Source: Gautieria morchelliformis
Taxonomy: Eukaryota > Basidiomycota > Agaricomycetes > Gomphales > Gomphaceae
DNA: 64,000 nt
NCBI GenBank assembly: GCA_015179125.1
Contig: WHVA01000284.1
Span: 62,001-126,000 of the forward strand
Direction: 5' to 3'
Part shown: positions 36,769 to 49,362 of the stretch, in pieces
How positions within the stretch are numbered: the first letter of the stretch is position 1
Layout: every line of letters begins with the position of its first letter
Notes under the pieces: model-generated
Seen by the model: only the letters and a program-made list of their open reading frames with translations
Database searches by the model: none
Told to the model about the DNA's origin: nothing
Position numbers and translations under genes: made by a program

Positions 36769-37093
36769 GGCAGAAGGAAAGCGTGTCTGAGTCGCGTACA
36801 CAACGGTCCACATCGCAGTAGATTGAGTTATTAATAAGTACAGTATTTAATAAGTATTTAATATTTAATGATTAGTAGTCTCCCAGCGGCACCCAGACAT
36901 CTTGCTTTGCAGGTTTGTTACGGGCAACGGGCAGCAAGTTGAGGCCTGAGGCCTTACTTCTAGATGTGATTGTGTGGTATACTTAGTACAGCTACCGAGG
37001 TTCGAGTTGCTTCTGGCTCGGAGAAGCACAAGTAAGACGATAACGTCAAAACGTCTACTGTACAATAAATATACGGAAACCATGACTGAACCT
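36769..37093. other. Spacer between RFA3 and the ASCC2-like gene
   Basis: A 325-base AT-rich spacer that includes the sequence tatttaataagtatttaat near 36843. It should contain the RFA3 promoter and the 3' flank of the CUE gene, both on the minus strand. No gene was found. Confidence 0.45.
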
Positions 37094-39451
37094 TCAGGAA
37101 ATAGGGGCTCCCCCTCGTGCCATCTTCTTGTCATGACCCCGTTTTCTATTGTGATTAGCTCTCCCTGACTTATTTTGTTCCTTAGTGGCTCGATCGTGAA
37201 CTATATGATTGTTAGCGCCACCACCCCGACCACGACCTTTGGCCTTTCCACCGCGCTGGGGTGATGCAGTTCCACTGGGACCAGGTTCCATAGCGTTCGT
37301 GTTTGCCAACAGCGTCGCATTTCCTGAGAACTCGTGCTTTTGGAGAATCTTGTCTTTTCGGGGCTGATCGAGTGGCTCTTGTCAAACCAGAGCTAGCTAG
37401 CACACATCTTACTTACGTTTCGTTCTAACATAATTCTCCATCCTTCGATTTGTTCATCCGCCAAACCTTCCAATGCCCGTCAGAGTCACTTTGCAGAAAA
37501 TTGGATTACATGCAGCACCTGTTTTCAACTTGAGCTCTGCGCGAGCTTTCGAGCGCCTGGTGGAGCTGTCACGGTCGAAAACTTTTGGATTGTCCAAATA
37601 AGCCAATTCGAGGAGCGTCTCTGTTGAAGGTGTCTGCTGCTGAGTATGTTAGCTCTTCCTGAACATATTGTGAAAACATAAACCACACTTTCCGTTTCAT
37701 CATCGCTGTCAGCACCATCACTGGCCTCACCGTCGCCAGCGACCTTCACTCGCTTGTCAGCGAGCGGGTCGTCGTCTAGCTCCTCATCGAAGAATGGGAC
37801 AGTTTTCCCTCTTCCTGCCAGTGGAGGGTTTTCCATGCCGTCTTCTTCGTCACCCGAAAGCTCTGCAGCCCGTCGAAGGATATCAGCTTTCATTTGCTCA
37901 ATGAAAGACCGGTCATGAAGGAGGGCGTCAGCGTCGTTACTTTGAGATATGTCGGGATGGTCAGAATGGGTGCCTTAACAATAAGGAAGAGGTCTACGAA
38001 CATAGTTTTTCCGATCCTTAGCCGTGAGAAATCCATTATGTCTTCATCCCAAGCGTTTCGTCTGTCCTTCACGTACTTGAAATCTTCAGCAGGCGGAACA
38101 GTTCCTGGGGGCGTTAATTCCTTCTCGGCCAACTCGGCCGGCAAAGTACCCTCCAGGAGAGAAGAGATGAGCTTAGCGGGGTCACCATCCATAGACGGGT
38201 GTTCAAGGCAGCGTCGAACGTGTTCCAATGAATGGGATGGGAATATATCCCTTACTTGAGCAATGGCTTGGTCCATATTTGCTTCCCTCTGTATTTTAAT
38301 ACGATTCTGACAATCAGCACCGAGGGGGAATAAGGCTGGATTTTACATACGGCTGGATCCTGGATACGAACCTTTCCCTTTCCCTTCCCGTTTGAACTAG
38401 TGGCAGGCTCGATCTTCCGAACAAGTGGGTCCTTTTTGATAATAAGAGAAAGACCACCGGCAGGCTTGGTCCCGTGCGGTGAAGGTGACAATTCAGCTAA
38501 CGTCGACGCAAGAAGATCCGTACGGGCATCATCTGCTCCTTGAAGCTTGTCACTCAAGACTCCAGAAAGGTCGAATGCATACTGATAATCGGAAAGAAGG
38601 GGTTGTGAGATGAATGGGATAGGAGCGGTATGCTCGGAGATGGATGACGAGGGGAGGTCCAAGATTGAAAAGAGGAGGTCGAACAACTGCTCGTTGTGTC
38701 CGCCTTCGAGAAGTGTCTGAACTATGGCATGAAATGAATCTACAAGGGACGCCTTTGTATACAGCCAGTCTCTTTGCCACCCAGCCACAGCAGCAGGATC
38801 CTGGACCTGGAGTGTCACTCCTCCGTGATAGTTTGCAAAATTGTCCAGCCCGGCATGGTAACATCTTGCAAGTGTCAAAATAAAGTCCTTGGTCTGCACG
38901 AATGATGTAACGATCGTAGGCCCGCAACGAAGAAGCTGTGACAACACGTAGGCCACCCTGCGAGTGGAGGAGGCCGATCTATTCTGCACGTCTTGCAGGC
39001 TCGCCTCAAAAGCCGGGACCACGTCAATCATGAAGCTCTCTCGAAGGGACGGTGTGGCCATGCATGATTCCTGGAAGATGAATTTCATAGAACTCGCATT
39101 TCTTTCTCCGTACGACACGGCCAGGTCGACAAGGACTGACACATCAAGGCCCTCTCGAATTTGTGCGAGCCGTTTTGCTAATTGAAGAGTCAACCTGCGA
39201 ACTGAGAGTTCGGGAGGGCTCAATTTGGTCCCCTTGGCCTCATTGTCCAAGACTTGCAGAGCATGTTGCGCATCGTCCTGAGCGTAGGTACGCACAAATG
39301 TTCGGGCCCATGCAACGTCAAGATGGCTGTTGGGAAGAGAGACAGTATGGCAGAGAACTTTAGTTACAGCAGCCGTCAAAGAGTCGTACTGTGACCGAGG
39401 AAGGTAGCTTTTATCCTGCCACGGAGCATATCGTAGTGTGGCAGTAGACAT
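37094..39451 (-). CDS. CUE3: CUE-domain protein, ASCC2/Cue3-like (ribosome quality-control trigger complex)
   Basis: A protein of about 650 residues. The long first exon (from 39451) is the helical N-domain of ASCC2, with APWQDKSYLPRSQYDSLTAA, SFMIDVVPAFEASLQDV and FSILDLPSSS. A CUE ubiquitin-binding domain follows (38250-38140): QVRDIFPSHSLEHVRRCLEH and then DPAKLISSLLEGTLP. After it come LRIGK, an acidic part (AELSGDEEDGMENPPL) and a basic Gly-Arg tail GGKAKGRGRGGGANN ending ARGGAPIS. Yeast Cue3 and human ASCC2 bind ubiquitin chains on collided ribosomes and work with the Slh1/ASCC3 helicase. The internal exon borders near 37400-37700 are approximate. The architecture fits throughout. Confidence 0.88.
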
Positions 39452-39683
39452 TGAGCAAAACTTAAATAACCCTGTGGAGACAACTTCGGCACTTCAACGA
39501 TCTAAGATCAAGACATTTCTTTGGGAACGTAAAGTATGTATCATTGAAGGAAATGCTCTTATTGCACAAAACGGGACAGATGATGGGTAAGTACCAAGAA
39601 ACACGCATGAGAAAGGATAGTAAAAGCACAGAGCGAAAACAAGAAACTTCTCGCTCAGAATGCCCCACGGCCATCCATAACGA

Positions 39684-40422
<739 letters not shown>

Positions 40423-41759
40423 GTAGTATGCTTATTGTTCGACTGAAGGATGTGCGAGGATGAGATCCCGTGGGGAAGACAGCGTCATTGTTATTTATGG
40501 TCAGAAAGCCACCGGGCCAGGATTGGAATAAGATCAAACGTCAGGTAGAACGGAGATCAATAGTTAGCATGAGAACACCATAAGTTCGTGAGCACTTACA
40601 AGATGTGAGGCTTGACGAGGAGTTGTAGGAAGAGGTGATGGTGGTGGCGGGATAAGAATCACTGGCTCGGAGTTGGTTCTGAGTTGGTCATATTTGGCTG
40701 TAGCGCTTTATAATCGCCTTCCTGTGCAACTTTTTATTCAACCTGGACACGCTGCTTTCTCATGTCTTTACTGATCCCTGATACATGCATCGATTGTTAT
40801 TTTACTCCCCTTTGTGCAAAGGTCCTCCTCTGCAGGAGAGTCACATTCATTTACGGCCGGTACCGGATAAATTTTAGACTATGACCACTTCCTATCACAG
40901 CGCTGCTTTTTGGCCACTTTTCTCAGAGGGATCGTAGAGCCACGCACCAGCGAATCTCGTATGCTGGCGATAAAACACTCTTCGAGCTTGAGGTGTGACG
41001 GGAGTGTTATCGTCTGATTTCTTTTCTCAGCGGCAATCTCGAATGAGTCTAGGCGGCCGCATGGTATATTTCCGGCACCGTCACCTTGGGTGTGAGTCGT
41101 CGACAACCTCTGACGTAGATATGTAAGTCATCATTTTACAATGAGAAATGCGAGTACAGTAACCTTTGTCGCCGCAGTTGCATGGACAAATGCGATGCTG
41201 TCGGTTACTCGGATAGGGTCAGCTTTGCGCATGTGCGGCGCGGTGTTAATTTCTTCTTTCTGTAACCCTACTAACATCTACTTCATGGAAACGCCAAGAC
41301 ACACACGCAGCAGAGGATTTATGCGCGATGCTGACAGTAGGTCGCAGACCCAGACTTACTTATCCAGCACGTGGCTTTCATTATATTTCCTTCGCTTCTT
41401 GGGTGATAAGAAACACAGTACGTGCCGGGTAATGCATTCCCCACCTCAGGGTGTCGAGCCCTATACAGCACAAGTCGGTCGTCGCCGAATCCAAACTAAC
41501 CAAACTAACCAGTGACGCGCGCGACTGCCAGCTGTTTTGGCCCATATTAGGCATTGGGCCAAGCTTTTGCTTAAATTATCATCACTTCCTTACCTTCATG
41601 ACAGTTTTGTCAAGTAGTCCTTTTTCACTTGTTCAAAGCCAAACCCTTTCCCCCTCCTGTGTACGAGGACTTCGTATAACTTGAGTGGCAACGAAGTCGA
41701 TTACTAGTATCTTCGGCGGTTCTCATCTAGAAGGTAAGTCCCAGGCCATTCTGCAGTCC
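40423..41759. other. Intergenic region, no gene seen
   Basis: About 1.3 kb between the UBC4 start and the next minus-strand stop. It must contain the UBC4 promoter (tttataat-like AT-rich tracts near 40700). The frames at 40879-41106 and 41141-41684 lack family blocks and splice partners. No gene is called. Confidence 0.45.
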
Positions 41760-42273
41760 TCACCCGGGTATTTCCTCCTCTGACAACGCTCGAGCGTCCC
41801 ACACCATGCGTGTCGACGCCACCGCCAAGTGGGCTCTTGGAAGTCTTTCCCACACGCGCGTTCTTGCAACGTGCTCAAGCAATATTGCCGCGATCAGAAG
41901 CAAGGGCAGCCCAATGGCCAGAGGTGCGATATGGAGGCCTTGGGGGTATGTTCGCGTGAAGTTTGTATATTCTTCAAATAATATATGCAATCTGCATTCC
42001 CGGTGTGCAGCCGAAGCAGATAGCCAACGTGATAAGTTGCGGAGTCTTGCGCAAGCTTCACCTTCCTGCCAAGTACACAGAATGGCCTTTGGGAGTGCCT
42101 TCTTGTAGTAATACAGGTTGAGTCTCGTGCTCCAACTGAGAAAGCCAAGTCGCACCGTCACCAGAAACACTATTACTCCTTCGCTACAGGATGGGAAAGG
42201 GTTTACGGTAAGCGAGAAGTTGCCCATACCTGCTTATTTTGACTTTCACGGAGGTGAGTTCCGAAAACACCAT
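41760..42273 (-). CDS. Unidentified protein with one predicted membrane segment
   Basis: I do not recognise the family. Reading leftwards, coding-like blocks are FTPLGSGTLDALAFRAAMVF, SELTSVKVKIS, GDGATWLSQLEHETQPVLLQ, TPKGHSVYLAGR and LHILFEEYTNFTRTYPQ. A strong hydrophobic segment (HIAPLAIGLPLLLIAAILLE) follows, then a basic stretch and the end ALSEEEIPG. These join with introns of 51 and 70 bases. An alternative model keeps the frame open from 42227 to 41760. Coding upstream of 42273 (to about 42430) is likely, since the first block lies before the chosen ATG. It faces the VPS3-like gene. Real-gene status is moderately supported; no function is proposed. Confidence 0.45.
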
Positions 42274-42539
42274 CGCGGCTCTAAAGGCAAGTGCATCGAG
42301 GGTGCCACTTCCTAATGGCGTAAAGGCTTCATCTCGGCTGATCCAGCTATTTGTGCTCTCGGTCACGGTCCTTGGAATCTGCAAAAGCAATGAAAGTCCT
42401 CACCAAAGAACCTGGAGTTTCATGTCATTGGTCTGATGGTTTGCTGATGGTCATGGTTCGTGGAAAGCCCATTAGATGTCACGTGATCCATACCCAGGCT
42501 TAGTCAAAGCACTTCAGTCTTTCAGTGCCTAAGGTACTT

Positions 42540-45500
42540 ATGGCGACAGGCCAGAGCCTACCGGATTTGCCTCCATACCATTTACAGCACCTTGTTTCCA
42601 ATGTCAAGGAGCTTTTAGGTGGTTCTTCTCCAGGTGAAGTTGAGGATTTTGTGTATGACCAGCCATAGAATTTACTTCGTATTAGGCAGACCTTCCTCTC
42701 GTGCGGACCGTGGACCTGTTGAGGTGCGCTGCGCCCAAGCCCTTGGTAAATCCAATATGTTGTTATGATGTTATACGCCTAATACATTGCATATCGAGGC
42801 TCTGAGTTATACGTGGGTTGTTCGGACGGGTCTATACTCAGATATGCGTTCGTGGACTCTTTGGGATCTTCGGTGAGCTCCGTCCGTCGACTTCGCACTT
42901 CTTACTTACAAATTATTTTCAAGGCAGAGTCCTACCAACTTCTCACCCACCAAGCACTGCCGTCCGGTCATGCCATCGAACAAATAGTCCTTGCACCGAG
43001 TGTCGAAAAGGCTTTGGTTCTTTGTGGCAAGCAATATTATTGCTTCGCCTTTTTTCTTCCCTCTTACGTTACTATGTTGTGCCCCAGACCACCAGATCTA
43101 CTTCTTCACACTTCCTAATTTGGAACCATTGGACCAGCTCATGAAACCAATCAGGAATGTAGTCACGTATGCACTCGATGATACACATCAGCAACGCAAA
43201 CCTCCAGCAGATCGTCGGTCCCAGCCTCCGGATGTCGTTACCGTGTGCGTGTTAAAACGGAGCAGCATCGTTGTATACAGCCTAGGATTGCGATTACAAT
43301 TTCGAAAGGTACGTGAAGACCTTCCAATTTCGCGGTCACAGTATCTGAGTGCGCGCGGTTCTCTAGGAAATACCGCTTCCGAATGGAGCTACACTGGGCC
43401 GCCTCTCAAATAAACATCTTTGCATAGCAGATCATGATACATACAACGTGATCGACCTTGAATCTGCGAGTTTGATCCCACTTCTTCCACTATCCCAGGT
43501 AGACTCGTCACCAGTCAAGTCACCAGTCAAGCCATCAATCACCGTCATAGGCGAGAGTGAATTCTTGTTGTTATCGTGGACGGGATCCAGTACACTTGGT
43601 GTATTCATCACCGGCACAGGCGATCCTGTTCGAGGTACATTGACGTGGAACATGCACCCCACGGCGCTATGTATGTGACACATCGACCTACTATAGGGGT
43701 GGATGCTTATTTCCTTGTAGGTTGCGACTACCCTTACGTTACTTCTCTCCTTCCCAATGGCAATATAGAGGTACATGAGCTCGAAACACAAGCACTTCGC
43801 CAGATCCTCTCGTCCACTAGTGCAATTTCCCCCATTGCACTGGGGAAAAGTACTCACGGCTTTGTTGTTCCACGTGATAACCAGAAACACACACTGGATC
43901 TTGTGGACTTCCCTCTTTTAGAGCCGGCCGCGCCCAATACTAGCGAGATAGAAGAAAGAGCAGCGGTCGGAGGACAGTCAAATTCCCAAACTCCAACGTC
44001 AGGGGATGCCACTCCCACTTCCTCATCCACGACAAAACATCGTACAAGACAGTCAAAGGCATCTATCCTTGCTGTCTGCACTGACGCCATTTACGCACTG
44101 GCTGTTCCCACGCTCATTCAGCAAATAGATACGCTAGTAAACGCTCATAAACTCAACGAGGCGACAAACTTGGCGAAAGAACAGCAAAGGAAGCTCGAGC
44201 AAAGGAAAAGGGCCTCGCACTCTCATAGTGCAGGTGAGCTCGAGGCTCAGGTAGCTGTCTTTTAACAGTTCTAAGTGCGGGGGAGTTATTGACCGAATAC
44301 TACAGAGCGAAGAGGTTTCTTACGTGTACCAGCGGTTGGGGTACAAGTACCTTTCTGAAACATCCTTCGAAGATGCAGGGATCAATTTATTCAGGGGCAA
44401 TGTTGATCCACGACTACTGGTACGACTCTTTCCCAGCCTCCGCGGAACGCTCTTATCGCCATCCATATCGCTTCCCGTCTTCTATGGCCTTGAATCTCAG
44501 TTGCGCTCCCTCAACAGTGTGGATACAATCAGTGAGCTACTCTCTCCCCATTCCCTCCCCGTCGCCACCCGCAGTGTCCCCCTGACCAGTCCTTCATTAC
44601 GCTCCCCTTCCCTCTACTGGTTGCGGGAACTGACTTGCAGTCGTGACGAACCTAGTTAAGAATTACACCCCACACCTACAGCCCAATACACGATCCGCTC
44701 CTCCAACTTCCGAGTTGCGCAAGCTGCTGGTAGTGTCTGCAAGGGATATGTTGAGAGAGTACCTTCGCAAATGGAAAAATAAGGTCCTCTATAGTGGTGA
44801 GCCTGTGATCAAGGAAACCAGCCAGGTGAGGTTGCAGCGGGTGTGTGTATAGTGTTGCTGACATGGCTACACTCATTGCTTAGGTCATTGACACTGTAAT
44901 GGTCAAGCTTCTTGCTGAGAGCGAGGACACCCAAGAGCTATATTCGCTCCTGGACTCCTCGGAGGATATCGTTGTCGAAGAGGTCGAGGAGACTTTGGTT
45001 CGGACGGGACAGTATCACGCTCTTGTCAAAATATATCGCAAGCGAAACGAAACGGGCAAATTGCTCAATGTTTTGTCGAAGTCCGCCATTTTGCTTTACT
45101 CGGCGAATGTTCACTAATATGAATAATACTAGGCTCGTAGATGGTGAATGGACGGATGAAGACATACAAGACCCACTCGCACAAATGATGGCCCTTCTAA
45201 ATGAGACACGGGATCGCATGCTTATACAGCGGTGGGGTCTATGGCTTATCAAGCAGGATGCATCTGCCGGGCTCAAGGTATACCTTGCCACTGTTCTTTT
45301 AAATTGGGGCCTATGTTTACCATTTACGCATGAAAGCTCTTGATGTCCGGTGACGGGAAGCGATCGACCAAGACCGACGACAGCGTCTTACTATCTCAGA
45401 TTGAAGCTGTCGACGCTCAAGCAGGGCAACAATTCCTTGAATACCTCGTCCTCCACAAGCACAGCAACGTAGCATAGTTTTTTTTATCAAGCGTTAGATG

Positions 45501-46805
45501 CTAATGCTGTTTCAGGACCCTGGTTTACATACCCGACTAGCTGAGGGATATATTGACCAGCTGAATCTAGCCCTGCAGACTGGGGAGGTGCTCGAGTTCT
45601 TTAAAGACTCAGGTACATCCCTTTGTACCTTAGCAAACAGCGTATTCACTGAACTTTCTAGCTTTTGAATACTCCATCCAAAACAGCACCATTACGTTTC
45701 TTACGCATCTCGTCACTACCGTCGATGCATCATCACCGTTGTACGAGCATGTCCGTACACGTTGTCGTGCAGCGCTTTTCTTGCAAGGCTCTAAATTTTA
45801 CGATGAGCGTGCCATGTTGGACAAATTGACACCATGGGCGGATATCCTGGGATTTGAGGTCGCCATTTTGGATGGCAAGGTAAGCCATAACGTTATATTT
45901 CGGCCTGCTTTCTAATGCAAATCTTCGTAGCTTGGAAAGCACACAGATGCCCTCAAGGCGCTTGTGCACACCCTTCGAGACACCGCTTCGGCTGATGCAT
46001 ACTGTGCCCTCGGAGGGTGTGCTGTCTCGCCAAAAGTGGCTCAACTGGTTGGTGAGCGGCTAGGCCTCCAGGCATGGGCCGCGCTCGTTGTCGGAGGTAC
46101 CTCCGGTAATGGTTCCTCCTCAAGGGGCAGTGCGAGGAATAATGTCAACCTGGAGGAGAAAAGGGGTGAGTTGTTGCAGGTACTGTTGAAGGTGTATATG
46201 AGTGGGGGGTATGTTCCACACGTTTTGATGATATATGCCACGGCTTATTGTCGACTAGCGAAGCAACTGAAGGCCACACGGCGCGCTTGCTTAATTCTCA
46301 AGGGGGGAAGCTGGATGTATCGGATGTATGTTTGTTGATAGCCTTATTGCAGTTGACTTACTGGAGATTTACTCTCTGTACGCAGGTTTTGTCGCTTGTT
46401 CCAGCAGGTTGGCCCTTGAACGTTGTATCTTCCTTCCTTGCACGATCGCTGCGGCAGTCAGTGCACGAAAAGTGTGAAGGTGAAATCTTTAAAGCGGTGT
46501 GTTTAGGGCAAAACCTGGAGGTGGGTTGCTGATCAGTCTACCCCCGTGGGAGCGTCACTACCATTTTCTGATGTTCTATACAGGTGCGAGATGAGGCATA
46601 TACGCTCACCCGAAATCAGGGTGCTTTCATTCAAGAACCTGTGGAGGGCGCACAGTCAGGCGCACCTCCATATGAGCAGGAGAATGCACTTCTGGAGAAA
46701 GAGATGGTGATTTTGGACGAGAAAAAAGTCGAAGATATAACTCCGCAGGATCTAGAGAAACAACGTCCACGGCATGGAGAACAAGGCATAGATGGGGCGA
46801 TCTGA
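42540..46805 (+). CDS. VPS3: CNH-Vps39/TRAP1 tethering protein (VPS3/TGFBRAP1-like)
   Basis: A protein of about 1,050-1,100 residues that should act as a Rab-binding subunit of the endosomal CORVET (or vacuolar HOPS) tether. The N-terminal CNH beta-propeller is seen as QIYFFTLPNLEPLDQLMKPI, LRLQFRKEIPLP, FLLLSWTGSSTLGVFITG and CDYPYVTSLLPNGNIEVHEL. The Vps39/TRAP1 domain 1 has YVYQRLGYKYLSETSFEDAG, LFRGNVDPRLLVRLFPSL. Further helical repeats include TGQYHALVKIYRKRNETGKL, and domain 2 has LPLNVVSSFLARSLR-type sequence (WPLNVVSSFLARSLRQSVHE). The zinc-finger end of Vps39/TGFBRAP1 is not obvious; the tail ends GEQGIDGAI. TGFBRAP1/Vps3 is preferred over Vps39, but the two are close. More than ten introns were joined. 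Confidence 0.85.
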
Positions 46806-47680
46806 TCACTTGATATGCTTGTGTAACTTGTTGCCGTTTCGATTTGATTACAGTAAAGGGACTAATTATAGTATGTATGCCATATGTATTTTACACAGCC
46901 GGTTTTATTAGAGTACTGTAGAACGCCCTCGGTTTGCCCTGTTACTGAGAGCCTTGCTCAAGTACGACGATGACTCACGCATGCAGAACCAGACTCAGGC
47001 AAAAGGGTGGGAGGCTTGTACGCCACTACCCTGCTCTGAAGCATTAATGTCAGAATCTTCGGGTTCAGTTAGGGTATCCAAACTTCGTTCTCGCTACGCT
47101 GTGATCCACTGAGAATACTCGGACGCTCTACGCGGGAACTTGAAGCTGAAGGGGACTACAGACTCACGATGCCTCAACAAGGCATCTTTGACAGTTTGTG
47201 GTGCAGGACTCGGATGTCGTAGTAGCCGGCCCCACGGACAAATTAGGAGTCGACATTGTAACTGTGCCTTATATTCAAATACCAATGGATCCTGGATTCT
47301 GTCCCGTTCCATATTGACTTCCCGTGATTTCCTGATGGATGGAACTGATCATCAGGCTCTGCCCCACAAGGTCGCCGTCGCTGAGCGCTGAACATTGGTC
47401 GGATTCGTGAGAGCGCCCCCCTCCCATGTGGTCTAACCGAGGTGAGCTACAACCGTCTACCTACATACTTATAGCTGTCAGTGATCCTGATACAGTCAAT
47501 CATAGATAACACCGAATCGACAGGGCATGCTCTAAGCCTGGGACCAAGAAGCAAGGAGGTTGATGTAGAAGACGGATCATGTAGCTAGTGCGAGGCTGGG
47601 TCTCAGCTACCATACTCTTCTATCGGTATCTATGTCATTGATATACAGGCTGTCAGCCTCGGTACACGTTCGCGCTCCTC
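46806..47680. other. Intergenic region, no gene seen
   Basis: 875 bases between two plus-strand genes. Only short frames without family blocks were found (for example 47140-47391). The right half should contain the DUF6533 gene promoter. Confidence 0.45.
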
Positions 47681-49120
47681 ATGGCAAGTATCACGACTGG
47701 ACAACTCGAAGGGATATACCAAACTCGTTATTTCAGTGGTGGGTCTTAATCAATGAAGGGACCCGGGGAAGGCGCTAGGCTCACCCAATTTACTTACAGC
47801 GGCTGGGATCACAATTCTGATTCTAGATCACACCCTTACGTTCAACAGAGAACGAACACTTGTGTGGTCATTGCGAGGGGGATATCTGAAATGGGCGTTC
47901 CTTATCAATCGATACATTGTGCCACTCGTCTTGATTTTGTTCGTGCATCGTATGTTGCCTCGTCGTTTGATTTGGAATTAAATTGACCCCCACTTGTAGT
48001 GGTGAGCGGAATTAGCGACCTTGGTCTCTCCGATATGGCACGCCGCATTTATCATATTACTTATGAGCAACTACTGATGCAGAGGATAGCTGTAAGAAAG
48101 TACAGAGGCCGTTTGGTATCCGAAACTCACGCGCAAAGTGCATTTTAGGTGCCAGGCTTGTACTGTCATGACTTGCGTCGTTGGCCTTATATCGATGTCG
48201 GTCTCGAACTGTAAATGTCTGCTCCTTCGATGCCTGTCACCTGACCGATGTGGCTCCAGCTTTGATATTATGGAAGGTTCGGAAGCTCTGGGACGGCAAG
48301 GAACGTGTAATTATTGCAACACGCCTTGCATTCCTTGTCTCCCAGACCGGACTTCTCATTGCACTAGGCTTCACGGCCGCTGAATTAGTATGTAAGTACT
48401 GTTGCTTCCTGAATTTGCCTGTCTCCTTACGTCCAGGCCCTCTTTGAAGCGCATAACATACATTTCAACCCTCTTTTGACGATGTGTGTAATAACTAAAC
48501 CCTCAGTATCATGGAAGGGCGTATGGGCAATAAGCGTCAGTATGGGTGTTACTCGAAGTCACTGTTTAACATATACCTCACTAGCTCTCCCTCGACATTT
48601 TCACATTCATAATGGTTTGCTTGAACGCGCTGAGTCGGCCGCGGGGGAGCCATACTCTTCTGACGAGAGAACTCTATCGGGATGGCGTTTTTTTCTTCAT
48701 CGTACGTCAATAACTAGTATACTGATATGCTCCGACTTACCTGTGCTGCACTTATGAAAGGTTGTTTTCTGTAATTACTAGCATTTCTTCAATTGTCGCG
48801 ATTCTGAAACTGGTTCCCTATTTGAAGCACTACGATGCACGAACCTTGCTCTGGCGATTTTATCTGATGTGCGTGTTCGGAATTCTATAATATCTATCTA
48901 ATTATTCGCCGGTAATGGGTTCATTAGCCCTCTAGACTGCTACTTGGTGTCAGGTACGCAAACAGGCTTCTCGATGCCTATCAAGCTGATACTCCTCTCA
49001 AGCTTCACTTGGTCACTGATGACGACCCTTCTCTCCAGGATGATTATGAATTTCCGACTGGTTGAGATAATAACACAGTTGCGCGTCGACGAGGCTGCCG
49101 TCTCGCTCATGGCAGCTTAG
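47681..49120 (+). CDS. DUF6533 multi-pass membrane protein
   Basis: The ATG at 47681 opens MASITTGQLEGIYQTRYFS; after a short intron comes AGITILILDHTLTFNRERTL, then VWSLRGGYLKWAFLINRY and IVPLVLILFVH. This is the conserved N-terminal DUF6533 block (two membrane helices with the E-TLVW..R core). Later exons give WKVRKLWDGKERVIIATRLA, FLVSQTGLLIALGFTA, and near the end LILLSSFTWSLMTTLLSRMI plus MNFRLVEIITQLRVDEAAV. The family has about seven helices, about 300 residues, and is strongly expanded in Agaricomycetes with no known function. Central exons (48040-48900) are the least certain, and the gene could be slightly damaged there. A relative starts at 62861. Confidence 0.75.
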
Positions 49121-49362
49121 CCCAAAGAGTAAAGTTGGGTTGTAACTCGTACATTATACTGCATACAAGTGTCATCTCTGCGTGTCCATCATGCCAATCA
49201 AATTAATTGCCCTCTCCACCGGCTGGAAGATTGTGTTGTGCGGATGTTTAGAATTCATTTCTCAGTGACAGTAAGGGGTTAGACTTCAAGTAGAGTTTAT
49301 TAAAAGGCAGCGACGACATCGTTGGCTGTAATATGCCCTAGGTGCGACTCAAGCGCGAGCCT

